64,000 nucleotides of DNA, from contig NZ_JRYR02000001.1 in NCBI RefSeq assembly GCF_000807855.2, forward strand, positions 4,776,070 through 4,840,069, given 5' to 3'. Shown here piece by piece: positions 63,190 to 64,000 of this stretch. How positions within the stretch are numbered: the stretch's first letter is position 1; each line of letters opens with the position of its first letter. The notes under the pieces are model-generated. The model saw nothing but the letters and a program-made list of their open reading frames with translations. It searched no databases and was not told the DNA's origin. The position numbers and the translations under genes were made by a program. Origin of the DNA: Flammeovirga pacifica (GTDB lineage Bacteria; Bacteroidota; Bacteroidia; Cytophagales; Flammeovirgaceae).

Positions 63190-64000
63190 TTATAGTCCTC
63201 CAATAATCTGAGCAACAATAATAATGGCTACTAAAGCAAAAGGATAAACAGTTGCATAGGCTACTTGAGGAGCATCGCTTTCTGTCATATTATCCATCGC
63301 TGATAAACCAGGAGTAGAAGTCATTCCGCCAGTTAAAGCTCCCATTAATGATAGGAAATTTACTTTAAACACAAAATGACCAAGGATAGTAACAATTAAC
63401 ATAGGTAATAAGGTGATCATCGCACCAATTCCGAATAATTGAAAACCATACTCACTAATTGTAGCTACTAGTTTCGAACCAGCCCCAACACCCACAGGAG
63501 TAAGGAATAATAATAAACCAAACTGTCTAAGTAAGGCATTTGCATTGGAAGGTAAGTGCCAAATAATTGGACCAGTTTTACCAAGTCTACTTAGACCTAA
63601 GGCAGCCATTAAAACACCACCTGTTAGACCTAGTGAGAAAGATGAACCTCCTAATAAAGGAATCTCGATCTTACCAAGTAAAACACCTACAATAATACCT
63701 AAAGCAACCGGAAGGAAACTTGGTGTTTCTACCATTTTGATACTATCACCAAATAATTCAGTTAAACCTTCTACGTTACCTTTTGTTGAAGAAATTAGAA
63801 TTTTATCACCAAATCTAAGTTTTGTAGATGGGCGAGGAGTTAAATCTAAACCAGCTCTTCTAACTCTAGTAACAGTGGCTAAATAGTTATTATGTAAATC
63901 AAGTTCACCTAAAGATTTACCGACAATATTTCTTGAAGAAACAACGAACCAACGAATTTCATGATAACCAGAACGAGGGATTTTTTTATCAGTAACTTCT
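63190..64000 (-). CDS. AspT/YidE-type antiporter, C-terminal part
   Basis: Cut by the window end; the frame is open from 64000 to the stop at 63190 (about 269 residues visible). Reading from the cut end: one TrkA_C (RCK_C) domain (EIRWFVVSSRNIVGKSLGELDL ... TKLRFGDKILIS, about residues 15-75 of the visible part) and then the duplicated antiporter membrane domain with about six helices (LLGGSSFSLGLTGGVLMAALGL, GALTGGMTSTPGLSAM). This is the aspartate:alanine exchanger family; transport of an amino acid or other organic anion is inferred. The internal ATG at 63735 is not the true start. Confidence 0.87.
   Translation of the reverse strand, partial: EVTDKKIPRSGYHEIRWFVVSSRNIVGKSLGELDLHNNYLATVTRVRRAGLDLTPRPSTKLRFGDKILISSTKGNVEGLTELFGDSIKMVETPSFLPVALGIIVGVLLGKIEIPLLGGSSFSLGLTGGVLMAALGLSRLGKTGPIIWHLPSNANALLRQFGLLLFLTPVGVGAGSKLVATISEYGFQLFGIGAMITLLPMLIVTILGHFVFKVNFLSLMGALTGGMTSTPGLSAMDNMTESDAPQVAYATVYPFALVAIIIVAQIIGGL

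Noticed and set aside
63190-63735. A complete 181-residue membrane protein
   Set aside because: The frame continues upstream through a TrkA_C domain to the window end; this is only the C-terminal part of the antiporter.
1-64000. tRNA, rRNA, IS elements, prophage, toxin-antitoxin or defence system
   Set aside because: No cloverleaf or rRNA-like GC-rich block, transposase, integrase, phage structural gene or recognisable defence effector was seen in any frame.

Overview
The window looks like chromosome from a marine, gliding-type member of the Bacteroidota (Cytophagales, Flammeovirga-like). The evidence is an AT-rich sequence, A-rich leaders with almost no Shine-Dalgarno sites, TAnnTTTG-type promoters, lipoproteins with an acidic stretch after the lipobox Cys, type IX secretion (T9SS) C-terminal sorting domains, an ECF sigma/FecR/STN module, and FtsK-LolA, ABC-permease/M1-peptidase and head-GIN proteins typical of that phylum. 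The genus is inferred from protein style, not from a marker gene. I see no rRNA, tRNA, CRISPR array, insertion sequence or prophage.

Layout. 1-4100: a tandem array of small lipoprotein genes, each with its own operator and terminator, beside an AraC-type regulator that overlaps trmN6. 4.5-9.8 kb: manA, a NadR-type kinase, a J-domain-like protein divergent from a second AraC regulator, and a head-GIN lipoprotein. 9.9-13.5 kb: ECF sigma factor, FecR anti-sigma factor and an STN/solenoid-repeat surface protein. 13.6-18.2 kb: a steroid 5-alpha-reductase-like enzyme, rplS, a solo AraC-type sensory domain, lpxH and small secreted proteins. 18.3-22.3 kb: two His-rich outer-membrane paralogs, a thioredoxin-like protein, a tightly squeezed 3-TM protein and an arginine deiminase-like enzyme. 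22.9-33 kb: pckA, an OprO/P-type porin, an ABC transporter whose permease is fused to an M1 peptidase, and an aldo/keto reductase. 33-44 kb: a large unrecognised lipoprotein, lolA-ftsK, a GAF sensor, small proteins and a T9SS cargo. 43.4-54 kb: sbcD-sbcC, hemolysin III, hutG-ung-ftsX-SUI1 factor, and a second copy of the large lipoprotein family. 54-64 kb: photolyase, T9SS subtilase with galE, yicC, lipase, an SDR-AraC pair, radical SAM, and an AspT/YidE-like antiporter cut by the window end.

The most interesting system is at 1-3378. Four tandem lipoprotein copies (one frameshifted) each carry two 21-bp direct repeats ending 57-60 bp before the start codon. The copy nearest the AraC gene has the two repeats perfect and abutting the end of that gene. 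I infer a self-contained AraC-controlled surface-lipoprotein regulon that expands by tandem duplication and gene conversion. Second in interest are the sigma/FecR/STN-solenoid operon (no TonB receptor visible), the pair of large lipoproteins at 33 and 52 kb, and a solo AraC sensory domain whose ribosome site lies inside a palindrome.
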